The notes: generated by a model from the letters alone, not told the origin. DNA of 64,000 nucleotides from Muriicola marianensis (GCF_014638095.1 NZ_BMFH01000002.1:372001-436000), one strand, 5' to 3'; shown: positions 17,255-27,226, counted from the stretch's first letter. Program-made: numbers and translations.

Positions 17255-18487
17255 TCATGCCTGCAGCCTGCGGACACGGGCGATGAGTGGCGGGTGGGAG
17301 TAGTGCATGAATACATAAGCCGGGTGGGGGGTGAGGTTACTCAGGCTGTTCCTCGAAAGTTTTTTCAGGGAATGGATAAGAGGTCGACTTCCAAAGGTCT
17401 CTCTCGCATACCGATCGGCCTGATACTCGAACTGCCTTGACATGTAGTTCATGGCCAGGCCGGTCAGCTGTGAAACCGGACTGTACAGTAGTCCAAAACC
17501 GATGAGTGCGGCGTGGAAACTCGGTTGTTCAACCCCAATGGCCATAGACACCTCAGGATTGTTGATAAAAAGGGAAAGAAGGAAAAGGGTGAATCCCGTA
17601 AGGGCGGTAGAGACCAGCAGGTTGGAGATGATATGGCGTCTCTTGTAATGCCCTACTTCGTGGGCGAGGACGGCGACGATCTCATCTTCCTCCAGGTCCT
17701 GGATCAGAGTGTCGTACAGGGTAACTCGTTTTTGCCTCCCAAACCCTGAAAAATAGGCATTGGCTTTGGTAGATCTCTTGGAACCGTCTATCACAAAGAT
17801 CTTCTCCAGTTCAAATCCCACCTTCCCGGCATAATCCTGTATACTCTGTTTCAGGCTGCCTTCCTCCAGGGGTTCCTGCTTGTTAAACAGGGGCACTATG
17901 AGTTTGCTGTAAAACAGGTTCAAAAAAACTGAGAACACGGCGATCAGCCCCCAGGCATACAACCAGAAATTACTGCCGGTCCTCTGGAAAAAGAGAATGA
18001 CCAGCGACAGGACACCACCTCCCAGAATGCCCAATAACAGCCATCCTTTGATCTTATCTGTTATAAACAGCCTGAGGTTACTTTTGTTGAAGCCAAACCG
18101 TTCTTCGATCACAAAAGTCCTGTAATATGCAAAAGGGGTCATCAGCAGGTCGCTTCCGAGCATAATGATCCCAAAGAATAACAGGGCCATGCCGATTGGA
18201 TTATCCGTAACCTGCCGGACGAGTTGGTCGACCCATTGAAATCCTCCCAGGCTCAGAAAGACTATTATAAGGATGATAGAGAAGGTGGAAGAGACCAGTC
18301 CGAAGGAATAATTGGCTTTTTTATAAGCCTGAGACCGGGTGTACTCCTCAGGGTCATATACATCTGACAATTCTTCGGGTACGGGATCTCCAAATCGCCT
18401 TGAATTGAGGTAATCCATCAGGGTATCTACCAGAAACTCGACGACCAGGATGGCAATGATGAGGTAAAAAAGGGTAATACTGTTCAT
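17255..18487 (-). CDS. M48 family metallopeptidase (Ste24/CAAX protease-like)
   Basis: The 410-residue integral membrane protease has an N-terminal group of membrane helices typical of the Ste24 subfamily. The zinc motif is AHEVGHYKRRH (HExxH), and the third ligand lies in EYQADRYA about 65 residues later. Bacterial members degrade or process membrane-associated proteins, and their substrates are usually unknown. The gene follows the TrmH-type methyltransferase on the same strand, 20 bases apart. Confidence 0.9.
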   Translation of the reverse strand: MNSITLFYLIIAILVVEFLVDTLMDYLNSRRFGDPVPEELSDVYDPEEYTRSQAYKKANYSFGLVSSTFSIILIIVFLSLGGFQWVDQLVRQVTDNPIGMALLFFGIIMLGSDLLMTPFAYYRTFVIEERFGFNKSNLRLFITDKIKGWLLLGILGGGVLSLVILFFQRTGSNFWLYAWGLIAVFSVFLNLFYSKLIVPLFNKQEPLEEGSLKQSIQDYAGKVGFELEKIFVIDGSKRSTKANAYFSGFGRQKRVTLYDTLIQDLEEDEIVAVLAHEVGHYKRRHIISNLLVSTALTGFTLFLLSLFINNPEVSMAIGVEQPSFHAALIGFGLLYSPVSQLTGLAMNYMSRQFEYQADRYARETFGSRPLIHSLKKLSRNSLSNLTPHPAYVFMHYSHPPLIARVRRLQA

Positions 18488-18507
18488 ATAAAGGGATGGA
18501 TAGGCAC

Positions 18508-19323
18508 TTATCCGACAGAGGAGAGACGCTGCCTTTTGGCCTCAAAGATAAGGATTGCTGCCGAGACGGAGACGTTCATGGAGTCTATCTCCCCCTCCAT
18601 GGGAATGACCACCCTTTCCTCTGCCTGGTTTGTCCAGATCTCTGATAGTCCGGTGGATTCGGTCCCTACAGCAATGGCACAGCCTCCCGTGTAATCCACA
18701 GAGGTGTAGGGGATGGCCCTGGTAAGGGTAGCGGAATAGACCTTTATGCCCCGTCGCCTGAGAAAAGCCAGTACCTCCTTTGAGGAAGCTGTGGCTACTG
18801 GGACTGTAAAAAGACACCCCACGCTGGAGCGTACCGTGTTTGGGTTATAGAGGTCCCCTTTTGGGTCGGCAATTATGACGGCATCCAGCTTGGCTGCATC
18901 GGCCGTTCTTAGCAGCGCACCGAGATTTCCGGGTTTCTCAACCGCCTCTGCGATCAAAATGAGCGGATCTTCCGGCAGTTCCAGAGAATTGAGACTGTGG
19001 TCCTTGGTCCTGGCAATGGCAAGGACACCTTCGGTCTTTTCTCTGTAGGCCAGTTTTTGGTAAACATCTTTGCTGAGTTCAATGAGTTCAGCTTGTTCAG
19101 CCCGGCCTGTCAGGAATTTTTTAGCTTCCTCAAGAGGAAAGAATTCCGGATAGATCAGGATGGTCTCGATCCGGTACCCCCCCTTGAGCGCCATTGACAG
19201 TTCCCTTTGACCTTCCAGTACAAAAAGTCCGGTCTTGCCGCGTTCCCTGTTCTTATGCTTGAGTTGGGTAACCTGGCGTACCAGAGGATTCTGTAGACTG
19301 CTTATCTTTTTAGGAGGTTGCAT
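18508..19323 (-). CDS. TrmH/SpoU-family RNA 2'-O-methyltransferase
   Basis: The protein has 271 residues. The N-terminal substrate-binding part (about 1-105) is followed by the SPOUT knot domain. All three motifs are visible: NLGALLRTADAA, GTESTGLSEIW and IPMEGEIDSMNVSVSAAI. It transfers a methyl group from SAM to a ribose in rRNA or tRNA. Whether it is an RlmB type or another cannot be settled. The minus-strand TATTTTTA box at 19329-19336 lies very close to the ATG. Confidence 0.9.
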   Translation of the reverse strand: MQPPKKISSLQNPLVRQVTQLKHKNRERGKTGLFVLEGQRELSMALKGGYRIETILIYPEFFPLEEAKKFLTGRAEQAELIELSKDVYQKLAYREKTEGVLAIARTKDHSLNSLELPEDPLILIAEAVEKPGNLGALLRTADAAKLDAVIIADPKGDLYNPNTVRSSVGCLFTVPVATASSKEVLAFLRRRGIKVYSATLTRAIPYTSVDYTGGCAIAVGTESTGLSEIWTNQAEERVVIPMEGEIDSMNVSVSAAILIFEAKRQRLSSVG

Positions 19324-19391
19324 GGGGTTAAAAATACAGGAAACTGTAAATTTAAGAACGCATTCCCGACAAATAAAAAAATCGTTTTACC

Positions 19392-20204
19392 ATGTACAAG
19401 ACAATATTCTGGATTTTGGGCTTTCTTCTTATCAATTGTAAGCAGGCCCCGAAAGAAGAGACTTCCATTGTAGAGAAAACCTCTGATGAGGTCAAAGTCG
19501 AAACAGCACGCTACCCAAAAGCCTTAGACGGGGTATTCCAGGCGCACGGGGGGCTAGATCTCTGGAAAAGGCAGAGGTACCTGAGCTATGAGATCCCTAA
19601 AAATTCCGGAATCGAAAAACACCACATAGATCTCTATTCCAGGAAGGATCTTATTGAAACCGATACCTACAGCATGGGTTATGACGGGAAAGAGGTCTGG
19701 CTCCGGGATCCGGATGGCGCCTACAAAGGAGATCCGGTCTTTTATCACAACCTCATGTTCTATTTCTACGCCATGCCCTTTGTCCTGGCCGACCCGGGAA
19801 TAGAGTACTTTGAGACCGAACCTTTAACCTTTAACGGAAAATCCTATCCCGGAATCGGTATCAGATACGAGGATGAGGTCGGCACCTCTCCTGAGGACGA
19901 ATATTTTCTTTATTACGACCCGGATTCCAATAGTATGTCTTGGTTGGGCTATACGGTGACTTACCGGACAGGAAAACCGTCGGATGATGTGCATTTTATT
20001 CGGTATGACGACTGGATATCCGTATCCGGACTCCGCTTACCCGGTTCAATGACCTGGTACGAGGTGGAGGATGGATGGCCCAGTGTGGCAAGAAATACAG
20101 TGGAATTTCAACAGGTTGTCCTGAGTGGGACTCAGGAAGATCCTTCCATGTTCGCCATGCCTGAAGGGGCTGTGATCAGGAAGCCCGTGCAGCCTGAAAA
20201 TTAA
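19392..20204 (+). CDS. Predicted lipoprotein, possibly DUF6503 family
   Basis: The 270-residue protein has a short signal peptide ending in the lipobox LINC (Cys about 17), so it is a lipid-anchored envelope protein. The mature part is beta-rich (many short alternating polar/aromatic stretches such as FHNLMFYFYAM). It resembles the outer-membrane lipoprotein-like families of Bacteroidetes that bind lipids or apolipoprotein-like ligands, but the function is not known. It is a single gene ended by a strong terminator. Confidence 0.75.
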   Translation: MYKTIFWILGFLLINCKQAPKEETSIVEKTSDEVKVETARYPKALDGVFQAHGGLDLWKRQRYLSYEIPKNSGIEKHHIDLYSRKDLIETDTYSMGYDGKEVWLRDPDGAYKGDPVFYHNLMFYFYAMPFVLADPGIEYFETEPLTFNGKSYPGIGIRYEDEVGTSPEDEYFLYYDPDSNSMSWLGYTVTYRTGKPSDDVHFIRYDDWISVSGLRLPGSMTWYEVEDGWPSVARNTVEFQQVVLSGTQEDPSMFAMPEGAVIRKPVQPEN

Positions 20205-20205
20205 G

Positions 20206-20228
20206 AAAGGGGCCGAAGCCCCTTTTTT
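20206..20228 (+). terminator. Rho-independent terminator of the lipoprotein gene
   Basis: AAAGGGGC-CGAA-GCCCCTTT is a perfect 8-bp stem with a 4-base loop, continued by T residues. It fills the gap between convergent genes and may also act on the opposite strand. Confidence 0.88.
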
Positions 20229-20231
20229 AGT

Positions 20232-21521
20232 TTAGTCCGCGTTATACTTACCCATATACCGCTTCCAAAGCTCTGTCTGATGCGTTTCCAGGGAGATCTC
20301 TCGCCCGTCTATAAAAGCGTGGGTGAGTTGGTTCCCCCTCATGTCGAGTGCATCCCCTTCGGAAATGAAGAAGGTGGCACTTTTGCCTGTGGCAAGGGTG
20401 CCGTAGCTGTCATCGATCCCCAGGATCTTTGCGCTGTTGCCGCTGATCAGCTGCAGGGCCACTTCCTTGTCCAGTCCCTGTCCTACCACCTGCCCGGCAT
20501 AGAAGGGCAGGTTTCGGGTCTGGAAGTTGGAGGCCTCCGCATTTTGCAGGGCCACCAGCAAACCAGCGTCTACCAGCATTTTTGGAAGTTTAAAGGTAAA
20601 ATCGTAATCATCGTCATCAAATTCCGGCAGGGTGTGAGTAAAGTTCACGAGGACCGGTATATTGTGCTTCTTGAGTAGATCTGTTACCCTGTGGGCGTGA
20701 TACCCTCCTACAAGGACCATTTTATCTATTCCTGTTTCCTTCAGTGAAGTGATGGCGTCTACGATCTGTTTCTCATCCTGTGCATACACATAGAGGCGCT
20801 TAGATCCGTTGAACAGCCCCTGAGAAGCTTCAAAGGCCGGATTCACAGGCGCACCCTGGCCGTTGCCGTAGACCCTGGCATTCTTCAGGAAGGACAGGAC
20901 TTCCTCTACCTGTTCCTGATAATCCTTATTGGGCTGATATCCGCGGTCCTCACCAAGCCACCAGCGACCCCGCCTGAAGGTGTTTGGCCAGTTTAGGTGG
21001 ATACCGTCATCCACTTTAACGGCTGCGTCTTCCCAGTTCCAGGCATCGAATTGTACGATGGAAGATGTACCTGAGATCCTGCCACCCTGGGGGGTGATCT
21101 GGCCTATAAGGACACCGTTTGGCCTCATGCTCTCCACCACCTTGGATTCCGCGTTGTAGGCAATAAGGCTTCTCACGTGGGGTATCAGGCTGCCGATCTC
21201 ATCCTGGTCATCACTGGCCCTTACTGCATTGATCTCAATAAGACCAAGCGACTTTCCAGGGGCGATGAAACCCGGATACACATGTTTTCCGGTAGCGTTG
21301 ATCACCCTGCCCTGCGGACTCACCCCTGCGCCAAGGGCCGATATTTTTCCATTCTCGAAAACGAGGGTACAGTTCTCGATAACCGTGCCGTCACCGATAT
21401 GGGCAGTGGCACCGGTCACCGATATGACCTCAGACTGGGCTGGAGCCGGGGTCTGTTGTCCCGAAGTATTCTGATAGAACCCTATAAAAAGGGCTAGTGC
21501 GATATATTTCAAATTTTTCAT
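20232..21521 (-). CDS. Amidohydrolase-family periplasmic protein, metal site degenerate
   Basis: The protein has 429 residues from the ATG at 21521. A longer frame from 21545 overlaps the upstream gene and lacks a proper signal peptide start. Residues 1-22 form a signal peptide (ALFIGFYQNTSGQ). The fold shows the amidohydrolase beta-sandwich (VENCTLVFENGKISALG) and barrel, but the usual GFIDxHxH is GFIAPGKSLG. Two metal ligands are therefore missing and hydrolysis is doubtful. It lies 10 bases after the large double amidohydrolase gene, probably in one operon. Confidence 0.85.
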   Translation of the reverse strand: MKNLKYIALALFIGFYQNTSGQQTPAPAQSEVISVTGATAHIGDGTVIENCTLVFENGKISALGAGVSPQGRVINATGKHVYPGFIAPGKSLGLIEINAVRASDDQDEIGSLIPHVRSLIAYNAESKVVESMRPNGVLIGQITPQGGRISGTSSIVQFDAWNWEDAAVKVDDGIHLNWPNTFRRGRWWLGEDRGYQPNKDYQEQVEEVLSFLKNARVYGNGQGAPVNPAFEASQGLFNGSKRLYVYAQDEKQIVDAITSLKETGIDKMVLVGGYHAHRVTDLLKKHNIPVLVNFTHTLPEFDDDDYDFTFKLPKMLVDAGLLVALQNAEASNFQTRNLPFYAGQVVGQGLDKEVALQLISGNSAKILGIDDSYGTLATGKSATFFISEGDALDMRGNQLTHAFIDGREISLETHQTELWKRYMGKYNAD

Positions 21522-21531
21522 GGTGTTCCTG

Positions 21532-24489
21532 TTATAAACTGTCACAATTGAATCTTTCCTTTTTGCGCTGTACGGGACGTTGTGTTTTGCTGCCTCCGTT
21601 CTTCTCGTCTATCATCATTTTAACCAACTGGCTGCGTTCTTTTTTGATCGCCTCCCTCAGGGCTTTATCCTCTTCCAGGTCGAAGTACGTGACCCCCTGT
21701 ATAAGGGTCTTTTCAGCCTTGGCGTAGACAGACATGGGATGAGCATTCCACAGCACCAGATCTGCTTCCTTACCTACTTTAATGCTTCCTACGCGGTCAT
21801 CGATATGCAGGAGCTTGGCGGGGTTGAGGGTCACGGTCTTCCAGGCTTCTTCTTCAGACATACCACCGTATTTGATGGTCTTTCCGGCTTCCTGGTTGAG
21901 TCGCCTCGACATTTCCGCATCGTCACTGTTGATCGCCACGGTTACCCCCTCACTGGCCATGATAGCTGCGTTGTAGGGGATGGCGTCATTCACTTCGAAC
22001 TTATAGGCCCACCAGTCACTGAAGGTGGATCCTCCCACCCCGTGCTCGGCCATCTTATCGGCCACCTTGTACCCTTCGAGGATATGCGTAAAGGTATTGA
22101 CCCGAAAACCGAATTTCTCGGCCACCTTCATCAGCATATTGATCTCGCTCTGCACATAGGAGTGGCAGCTGATAAAACGTTCCCCGTTGAGGATTTCGGC
22201 CAGCACCTCCATTTCTTCGTCATACCGGTAGGGTTTGCCGCTTTTTTTCAGGGCGTCGTATTCTTTAGCCCGCTGAAAGTAGTTCACAAAGACCTGCTCA
22301 ACCCCCATCCGCGTCTGCGGAAAACGTGAATTGCTGCTCCAGTTACTCTGCTTGACATTCTCCCCAAGGGCGAACTTGATGAACTTGGGTGAATTCTCAA
22401 AGATGAGCTTATCGGCAGATTCTCCCCATTTAAGTCGAAGGATGGCAGACCTTCCACCAATGGGATTTGCAGAACCATGGAGGAGTTGTACGGTAGTCAC
22501 ACCTCCTGCCAGATTGCGGTAAAGGTCCATATCCTTAGGGTCGACCACATCGGTCATCTTTACCTCAGCCGAAGAATTCTGACCGGCCTCATTGATGGCG
22601 AGTCCCGCTATGTGGCTGTGCTCGTCAATGATCCCCGCCGTTAGGTGTTTTCCGGTGGCATCGATCACTTTCGCACTCCCCGGACTCAGGTTTTGCCCGA
22701 TCCTCGCGATCTTGCCATTCCGTACAAGCACATCAGTATTCTGAAGGATTCCCTCGGATTCTCCGGTCCAAACAGTCGCATTCCGGAACAGGATGTCTTC
22801 CGCGGTCTTCCTCTGGGCATACCCATAGCCCACATTGGGGAATTTGACAGGCATGACCACCGGAGGCCCGGCCACTTCTTCTTTCTTCTCAGAGGATTTC
22901 TCTTCCGGCCCTGCTTTTTTAGCAGCCGAAAAGGTAGAATCTCCACCGTTGGGCAACAAAACCCTACCACTTAAATTGTCCTCCCCTGGCGTAATCCTGG
23001 CCGTCATCCTGTAGACCTCTTCATCGGGTGTGGTAAGGGTAAGGGTGACCCAGTCGCCGTCGTACTTGAATTTTGATTCTATTTTTACCGTATCCTGTTT
23101 GATCTCGGCCTTGGGTTTTGAAGGTTCTCCGCTGATGGCGAGTTCATAGGTCTCTCCGCTCACCCTCAGGTCGTATGTCCCCCGAATGTCTTTCTGATCC
23201 ATGGGGTTTACGATGTGCTTTTGTCCCTGGACCCAGTTCTCGTAAAGGGTAGTCTCCTTGTCGAACACATTCCCTGAGGTGATCAGGAAGTTGGCATAGC
23301 GACCGGCCTGAAGGGAGCCGATAAGATCAGACTTGCCTAGGATGGAGGCAGGTACGGTGGTAAGAGCCTCCAGGGCTTTGGTTTCAGATAGTCCGTAGGT
23401 GATCGCCTTCGCGAGCTTGTCTTTGAGTTCAGAGGGGCTTTTCAGATCATGGAGGGTGATGCTGAACGCCACCCCATTTTCTGCCAGTACCTTGGGATTG
23501 GAAGGTGCCTGGTTCCAGTATCTCATATCCTTAAGCGCCACATAGTCGGCCTGGAAGGGATCCGAAACATCATAGGCATCCGGGAAGTTCAGCGGGATGA
23601 TCAGTTTGGCATTGGTGGCTTTGATCTCGTCAATCATTTCAAACTCGTTACCGCCACCGAGGATGGCGTATTGAACGCCAAAAGCATCCCCGATCTTATC
23701 TGCACGCAGTACATGCCCCGCATCTCCGGCCGCAAAGATCTGCATCATACCCCTGTTTTCTATCAGGGCCTCAAGGGAACGGTCTTTGGTAGCTACCATC
23801 CCTTTCTGGTACCAGGAGGCATCATTGTACATCTGCCTGAGCAGGGCCATAGCTCCCATTAGGGAAGTGGGATAAGACTGGTTCTTTATGATACTGCGAT
23901 CAAAGGAAAAGTACTGAGCTGAGTTGTCATCCACGATTCGTTCGGCGTCATTTCCTTCGGCCCTCAATGCGATCAGGACCCCGCTTCCTCGGGCGATCCC
24001 ATCCTGAATGTGGGAGTTGACAACCCCAAAACCTGCCTCACGCAGGGCTTTGGCGTCCTTGTCATTATAGGTAAAGGAATTGATCGCATCCGCCTCCGGC
24101 ATGATGTGGTCATTCCAGTAAAATCCCTCCCTGGAGGGATCGTACTGTGCGGATCTTCCACCTCCGGATGGCCGCTTGGGCTGCTCCACCCCGAATGTAG
24201 AATACACATCGATGAAAGAGGGATAAATGTACTTGCCTTTCAGGTCGATCCTTACCGAATTAGCAGGGATATTTACATTGGTGCCTACAGATACCACTTT
24301 TCCATTTCGGATCAACAGAGTGCCGTCTTCGATGACCTGTGAGGGACTCACGTAGATTCGGGCATGAGTCAGAGCCGTGTAATTGTTATTCTCGGCCTTT
24401 ACCCCGTCATTCTTGGGGAAATAGTCCTGAGAAAACAGGGTACATGTACTGAGCCAGGCAAAGGCCAGTACAAAATACTTCATTTTCAT
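21532..24489 (-). CDS. Double-domain amidohydrolase, secreted
   Basis: The protein has 985 residues with a signal peptide (about 1-20, ending TLFSQ). Residues about 30-450 are an amidohydrolase-like half whose metal motif is degenerate (SFIDVYSTFG instead of FIDxHxH). After a charged linker (about 535-550), residues about 565-985 form a second half that keeps the HxH motif (GIIDEHSHI). The second half is probably catalytic (imidazolonepropionase/prolidase-like metal-dependent hydrolases), acting in the periplasm or at the surface. The substrate is unknown. An ATG two codons downstream is an equal start choice. It is followed closely by the 429-residue homologue. Confidence 0.88.
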   Translation of the reverse strand: MKMKYFVLAFAWLSTCTLFSQDYFPKNDGVKAENNNYTALTHARIYVSPSQVIEDGTLLIRNGKVVSVGTNVNIPANSVRIDLKGKYIYPSFIDVYSTFGVEQPKRPSGGGRSAQYDPSREGFYWNDHIMPEADAINSFTYNDKDAKALREAGFGVVNSHIQDGIARGSGVLIALRAEGNDAERIVDDNSAQYFSFDRSIIKNQSYPTSLMGAMALLRQMYNDASWYQKGMVATKDRSLEALIENRGMMQIFAAGDAGHVLRADKIGDAFGVQYAILGGGNEFEMIDEIKATNAKLIIPLNFPDAYDVSDPFQADYVALKDMRYWNQAPSNPKVLAENGVAFSITLHDLKSPSELKDKLAKAITYGLSETKALEALTTVPASILGKSDLIGSLQAGRYANFLITSGNVFDKETTLYENWVQGQKHIVNPMDQKDIRGTYDLRVSGETYELAISGEPSKPKAEIKQDTVKIESKFKYDGDWVTLTLTTPDEEVYRMTARITPGEDNLSGRVLLPNGGDSTFSAAKKAGPEEKSSEKKEEVAGPPVVMPVKFPNVGYGYAQRKTAEDILFRNATVWTGESEGILQNTDVLVRNGKIARIGQNLSPGSAKVIDATGKHLTAGIIDEHSHIAGLAINEAGQNSSAEVKMTDVVDPKDMDLYRNLAGGVTTVQLLHGSANPIGGRSAILRLKWGESADKLIFENSPKFIKFALGENVKQSNWSSNSRFPQTRMGVEQVFVNYFQRAKEYDALKKSGKPYRYDEEMEVLAEILNGERFISCHSYVQSEINMLMKVAEKFGFRVNTFTHILEGYKVADKMAEHGVGGSTFSDWWAYKFEVNDAIPYNAAIMASEGVTVAINSDDAEMSRRLNQEAGKTIKYGGMSEEEAWKTVTLNPAKLLHIDDRVGSIKVGKEADLVLWNAHPMSVYAKAEKTLIQGVTYFDLEEDKALREAIKKERSQLVKMMIDEKNGGSKTQRPVQRKKERFNCDSL

Positions 24490-24598
24490 ATGTGCCTGGA
24501 TTTTTAGTTAACGGCTAAAATTAAACGAACTGTGAAAAAATGAGACCGCGTTACATTTTTTTTAACAAAAAACAGGGAGAATCCGGGGCAGATCAGGA

Positions 24599-25684
24599 CT
24601 ATAAAGGCGATTCTTCGTGGTAAGCGACAAGGAGGGCCACCACCAGGTTGTAACTCCGGATGCCCGCAGCCTGGTTGTTGGCTTTGAGGAAGGCATTAAA
24701 TGTCAATTTAAAGATCGGCTCCAGGGGGTTTTCATAGGCTTTCCAGAAGGCGCTAAGCTCCTCGTAATCCTTTTTTATCCCGGGATTTACTCGGGAGTAG
24801 GCCTCTTCAAACAATTCTTCATCCAGAGCGCGAAGTTCAGACAGGCAATAACCCAATGCATAGGAAAGTGCCGAATATCTCAGGCGTGGATCTCCCTGGT
24901 TAAGGGCCGCCAGATAACCGATAAAATTAGCTTCGTTCTCGGCTGCATAACCCAGCTGATGGGCGATCTCGTGGCAGCTGACCACAGGGAATCTCGACAT
25001 GGGTATCTTCTGATTCACCTGAGCCTCAAGGGTAAAGGGGTTGAGATATCCCCCGTAGCCCATGTAGGTCAGCGCCAGGCTGTAAAGTGAACCCTTTACA
25101 CTGGGGTTGCTGTATTCGAATTCTGGGAATTCCGTCGGTAAAGGACGGTAATCAGACGAGACCATTTCAAAGATCTCCTGTCTTTTGAAAGGGACGACTA
25201 CCTGTATACTGTCTGCTTCAGAAAGTTTGGCCTGCAGTTCGTTGGTCTTTTCGGTAAGGACAGCCGTAAAGGCAGTGAGTTCTTCCGTGGTATATGAATT
25301 GCGCAAGCCAAGGGTTTTGGAGAGCGGCTGCCGGTAATAATTCAAACCCCAAAGCAGGTGGAAGGAAAAGTAGGCAATGGAAAATACCACCAACAAATCC
25401 CTGAGGAAGGAAAGCGGTTTTGTGCGTATCTCCAACCAGTGCAGGTACAGATACCTCCCCGTAACCAAAAGAAGCAATGTGTAGAGGATATCTCCCAGAG
25501 AAAAAGGGATCCATCCATACAGCCACCTCAAAACTGCAGAGATGTAGGGATAGATACCAAGGCTGTAATAATTCTCAATGACCTCCGGGTATCTCGTAAT
25601 CCAGCTGACCAGCAGGATCTGGACGGGCAGGGAGAGGACAATGGCATTCTTCAACCGATAATTCATGGGCGTAAATTTACCCAT
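24599..25684 (-). CDS. DUF3810 domain-containing membrane protein with HExxH motif
   Basis: The protein has 361 residues. Three membrane helices in the first 130 residues are followed by a soluble helical domain containing SCHEIAHQLGYAAENEANF, a metalloprotease-like HExxH with a downstream Glu cluster. This is the DUF3810 family of Bacteroidetes and Firmicutes. A membrane-bound zinc peptidase role is plausible but unproven. The start may instead be the ATG at 25666. Confidence 0.85.
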   Translation of the reverse strand: MGKFTPMNYRLKNAIVLSLPVQILLVSWITRYPEVIENYYSLGIYPYISAVLRWLYGWIPFSLGDILYTLLLLVTGRYLYLHWLEIRTKPLSFLRDLLVVFSIAYFSFHLLWGLNYYRQPLSKTLGLRNSYTTEELTAFTAVLTEKTNELQAKLSEADSIQVVVPFKRQEIFEMVSSDYRPLPTEFPEFEYSNPSVKGSLYSLALTYMGYGGYLNPFTLEAQVNQKIPMSRFPVVSCHEIAHQLGYAAENEANFIGYLAALNQGDPRLRYSALSYALGYCLSELRALDEELFEEAYSRVNPGIKKDYEELSAFWKAYENPLEPIFKLTFNAFLKANNQAAGIRSYNLVVALLVAYHEESPL

Positions 25685-25713
25685 TTTTAGAAGCGGGATT
25701 CATGCTAGCATTG

Positions 25714-25721
25714 TATTTTTG
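25714..25721 (+). promoter_or_regulatory. -7 box (TATTTTTG) of pepD
   Basis: It matches the Bacteroidetes -7 consensus TAnnTTTG and lies 20 bases upstream of the pepD ATG. No clear -33 box is visible at the right distance. Confidence 0.45.
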
Positions 25722-25741
25722 AGCCTCAAAACGAAAATTTT

Positions 25742-27193
25742 ATGGACATCCACTCCTTACAACCCACCTCCGTCTGGAAGTACTTCGCACAACTCAATGC
25801 TGTACCCAGGCCATCTAAGAAAGAAGAACGGGTCATCGCTTTTATGCTCGATTTCGGGAGGTCGCTGAATCTGGAGACCTTTAAGGATGGCGTGGGTAAT
25901 GTTATCATCCGGAAACCGGCCACAAAAGGCATGGAGAATCGTAAGACTGTCGTACTCCAGTCCCACCTGGACATGGTCCACCAGAAGAATAATACGACCG
26001 ACTTTAATTTTGAGGAGCAGGGGATAGAGATGTATGTCGATGGAGACTGGGTCAGGGCAAGGGGAACAACCCTGGGAGCAGACAACGGCATGGGGGTGGC
26101 AGCCATCATGGCTATCCTGGGTAGCGACGACATTCCTCATCCACCCCTGGAAGCTTTATTCACCATAGACGAGGAGACGGGAATGACAGGGGCCAAAGGC
26201 CTGGAGAGCGACGTTCTGAAGGGCAGTATCCTTTTGAATCTGGATACGGAAGAGGACGATGAGATTGATATCGGCTGTGCCGGCGGTATCGATGTGACGG
26301 CCACCGGAACGTATCCTCAGAGAGAAGTCCCAAAAGGTGCCAAGACCTATCACCTTGAGGTCAAAGGTCTGCAGGGTGGTCATAGCGGGATGGACATTCA
26401 CCGTGGTCTGGGTAATGCCAACAAGATCATGAACCGCCTCCTGTTTGCCGGCTCTAAAGCGGGAGATCTTTTCCTGATCGGAATCGATGGGGGTGGCTTA
26501 CGCAATGCGATTCCGAGGGAGAGCAATGCGTATTTTGCCCTGTCGAATGGACAGAAAGAGGTGTTCAAGGCGATAAATGAGCTGATCGGGGAGATACAGA
26601 AAGAACTGGCCCCCACCGAGCCCGATCTTCAGATCAGCATCAAAGAAAAGTCACAAAGCGGGATGATGATGGGGGCGGAGGACCGAGATAGACTGTTGCA
26701 GGCCGTATACGGGGTGCACAACGGGGTGTTTGCCATGAGCAGGGCTATAGACGGACTCGTGGAAACTTCTAACAACCTGGCACGGGTGGAGGTTCTGGAT
26801 GGCAGGATAAAAATTGCCTGCCTTACCCGCTCCTCTGTGGAATCGGCCAAGATGGACCTGGCTAACGGACTCGCTTCTGTCTTCGAACTCGCCGGATATC
26901 AGGTAACCCTTAGCGGGGATTATCCGGGATGGACCCCGGATCCGGACTCGGAAATTCTGAAAGTACTCACTGAACAGTACAAACTGCTATTTGCCGAAGA
27001 ACCCAGAGTGGTTTCCTGCCATGCCGGACTCGAATGCGGGATCCTGGGCAGCCATTATCCGGAAATGGATATGATCAGTTTCGGGCCCAATATCAAAGGA
27101 GCGCATTCTCCTGATGAACGGGTACAGATCTCCTCGGTTCAGAAATTCTGGACCTTTCTCCAGAAGGTTTTGCTGGAAACTCCCAGGGTATAA
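25742..27193 (+). CDS. pepD: Aminoacyl-histidine dipeptidase (M20C, PepD)
   Basis: The 483-residue enzyme cleaves Xaa-His and other dipeptides in the cytosol with two metal ions. The metal-binding and catalytic residues are all visible: SHLDMVH, LGADNGMGVAA, IDEETGMTGA, LNLDTEEDDE and the final His in IKGAHSPDE. A dimerisation domain sits about 200-390. It is a single gene on this strand, and its -7 box is at 25714. Confidence 0.94.
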   Translation: MDIHSLQPTSVWKYFAQLNAVPRPSKKEERVIAFMLDFGRSLNLETFKDGVGNVIIRKPATKGMENRKTVVLQSHLDMVHQKNNTTDFNFEEQGIEMYVDGDWVRARGTTLGADNGMGVAAIMAILGSDDIPHPPLEALFTIDEETGMTGAKGLESDVLKGSILLNLDTEEDDEIDIGCAGGIDVTATGTYPQREVPKGAKTYHLEVKGLQGGHSGMDIHRGLGNANKIMNRLLFAGSKAGDLFLIGIDGGGLRNAIPRESNAYFALSNGQKEVFKAINELIGEIQKELAPTEPDLQISIKEKSQSGMMMGAEDRDRLLQAVYGVHNGVFAMSRAIDGLVETSNNLARVEVLDGRIKIACLTRSSVESAKMDLANGLASVFELAGYQVTLSGDYPGWTPDPDSEILKVLTEQYKLLFAEEPRVVSCHAGLECGILGSHYPEMDMISFGPNIKGAHSPDERVQISSVQKFWTFLQKVLLETPRV

Positions 27194-27219
27194 TAAAAAA
27201 ACCCCCGCAATCGCGGGGG
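27194..27219 (-). terminator. Terminator between pepD and the cyclophilin-FKBP gene
   Basis: CCCCCGC-AATC-GCGGGGG (27202-27208 / 27213-27219) has an A-run on its left side (27194-27201) that reads as a T-run on the minus strand. It suits the minus-strand PPIase gene best and may act both ways. Confidence 0.85.
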
Positions 27220-27226
27220 CTATTTC

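Noticed and set aside
27202-27219. GC-rich stem as a riboswitch or attenuator
   Set aside because: It lies between two convergent gene ends and has the A-run of a simple terminator.
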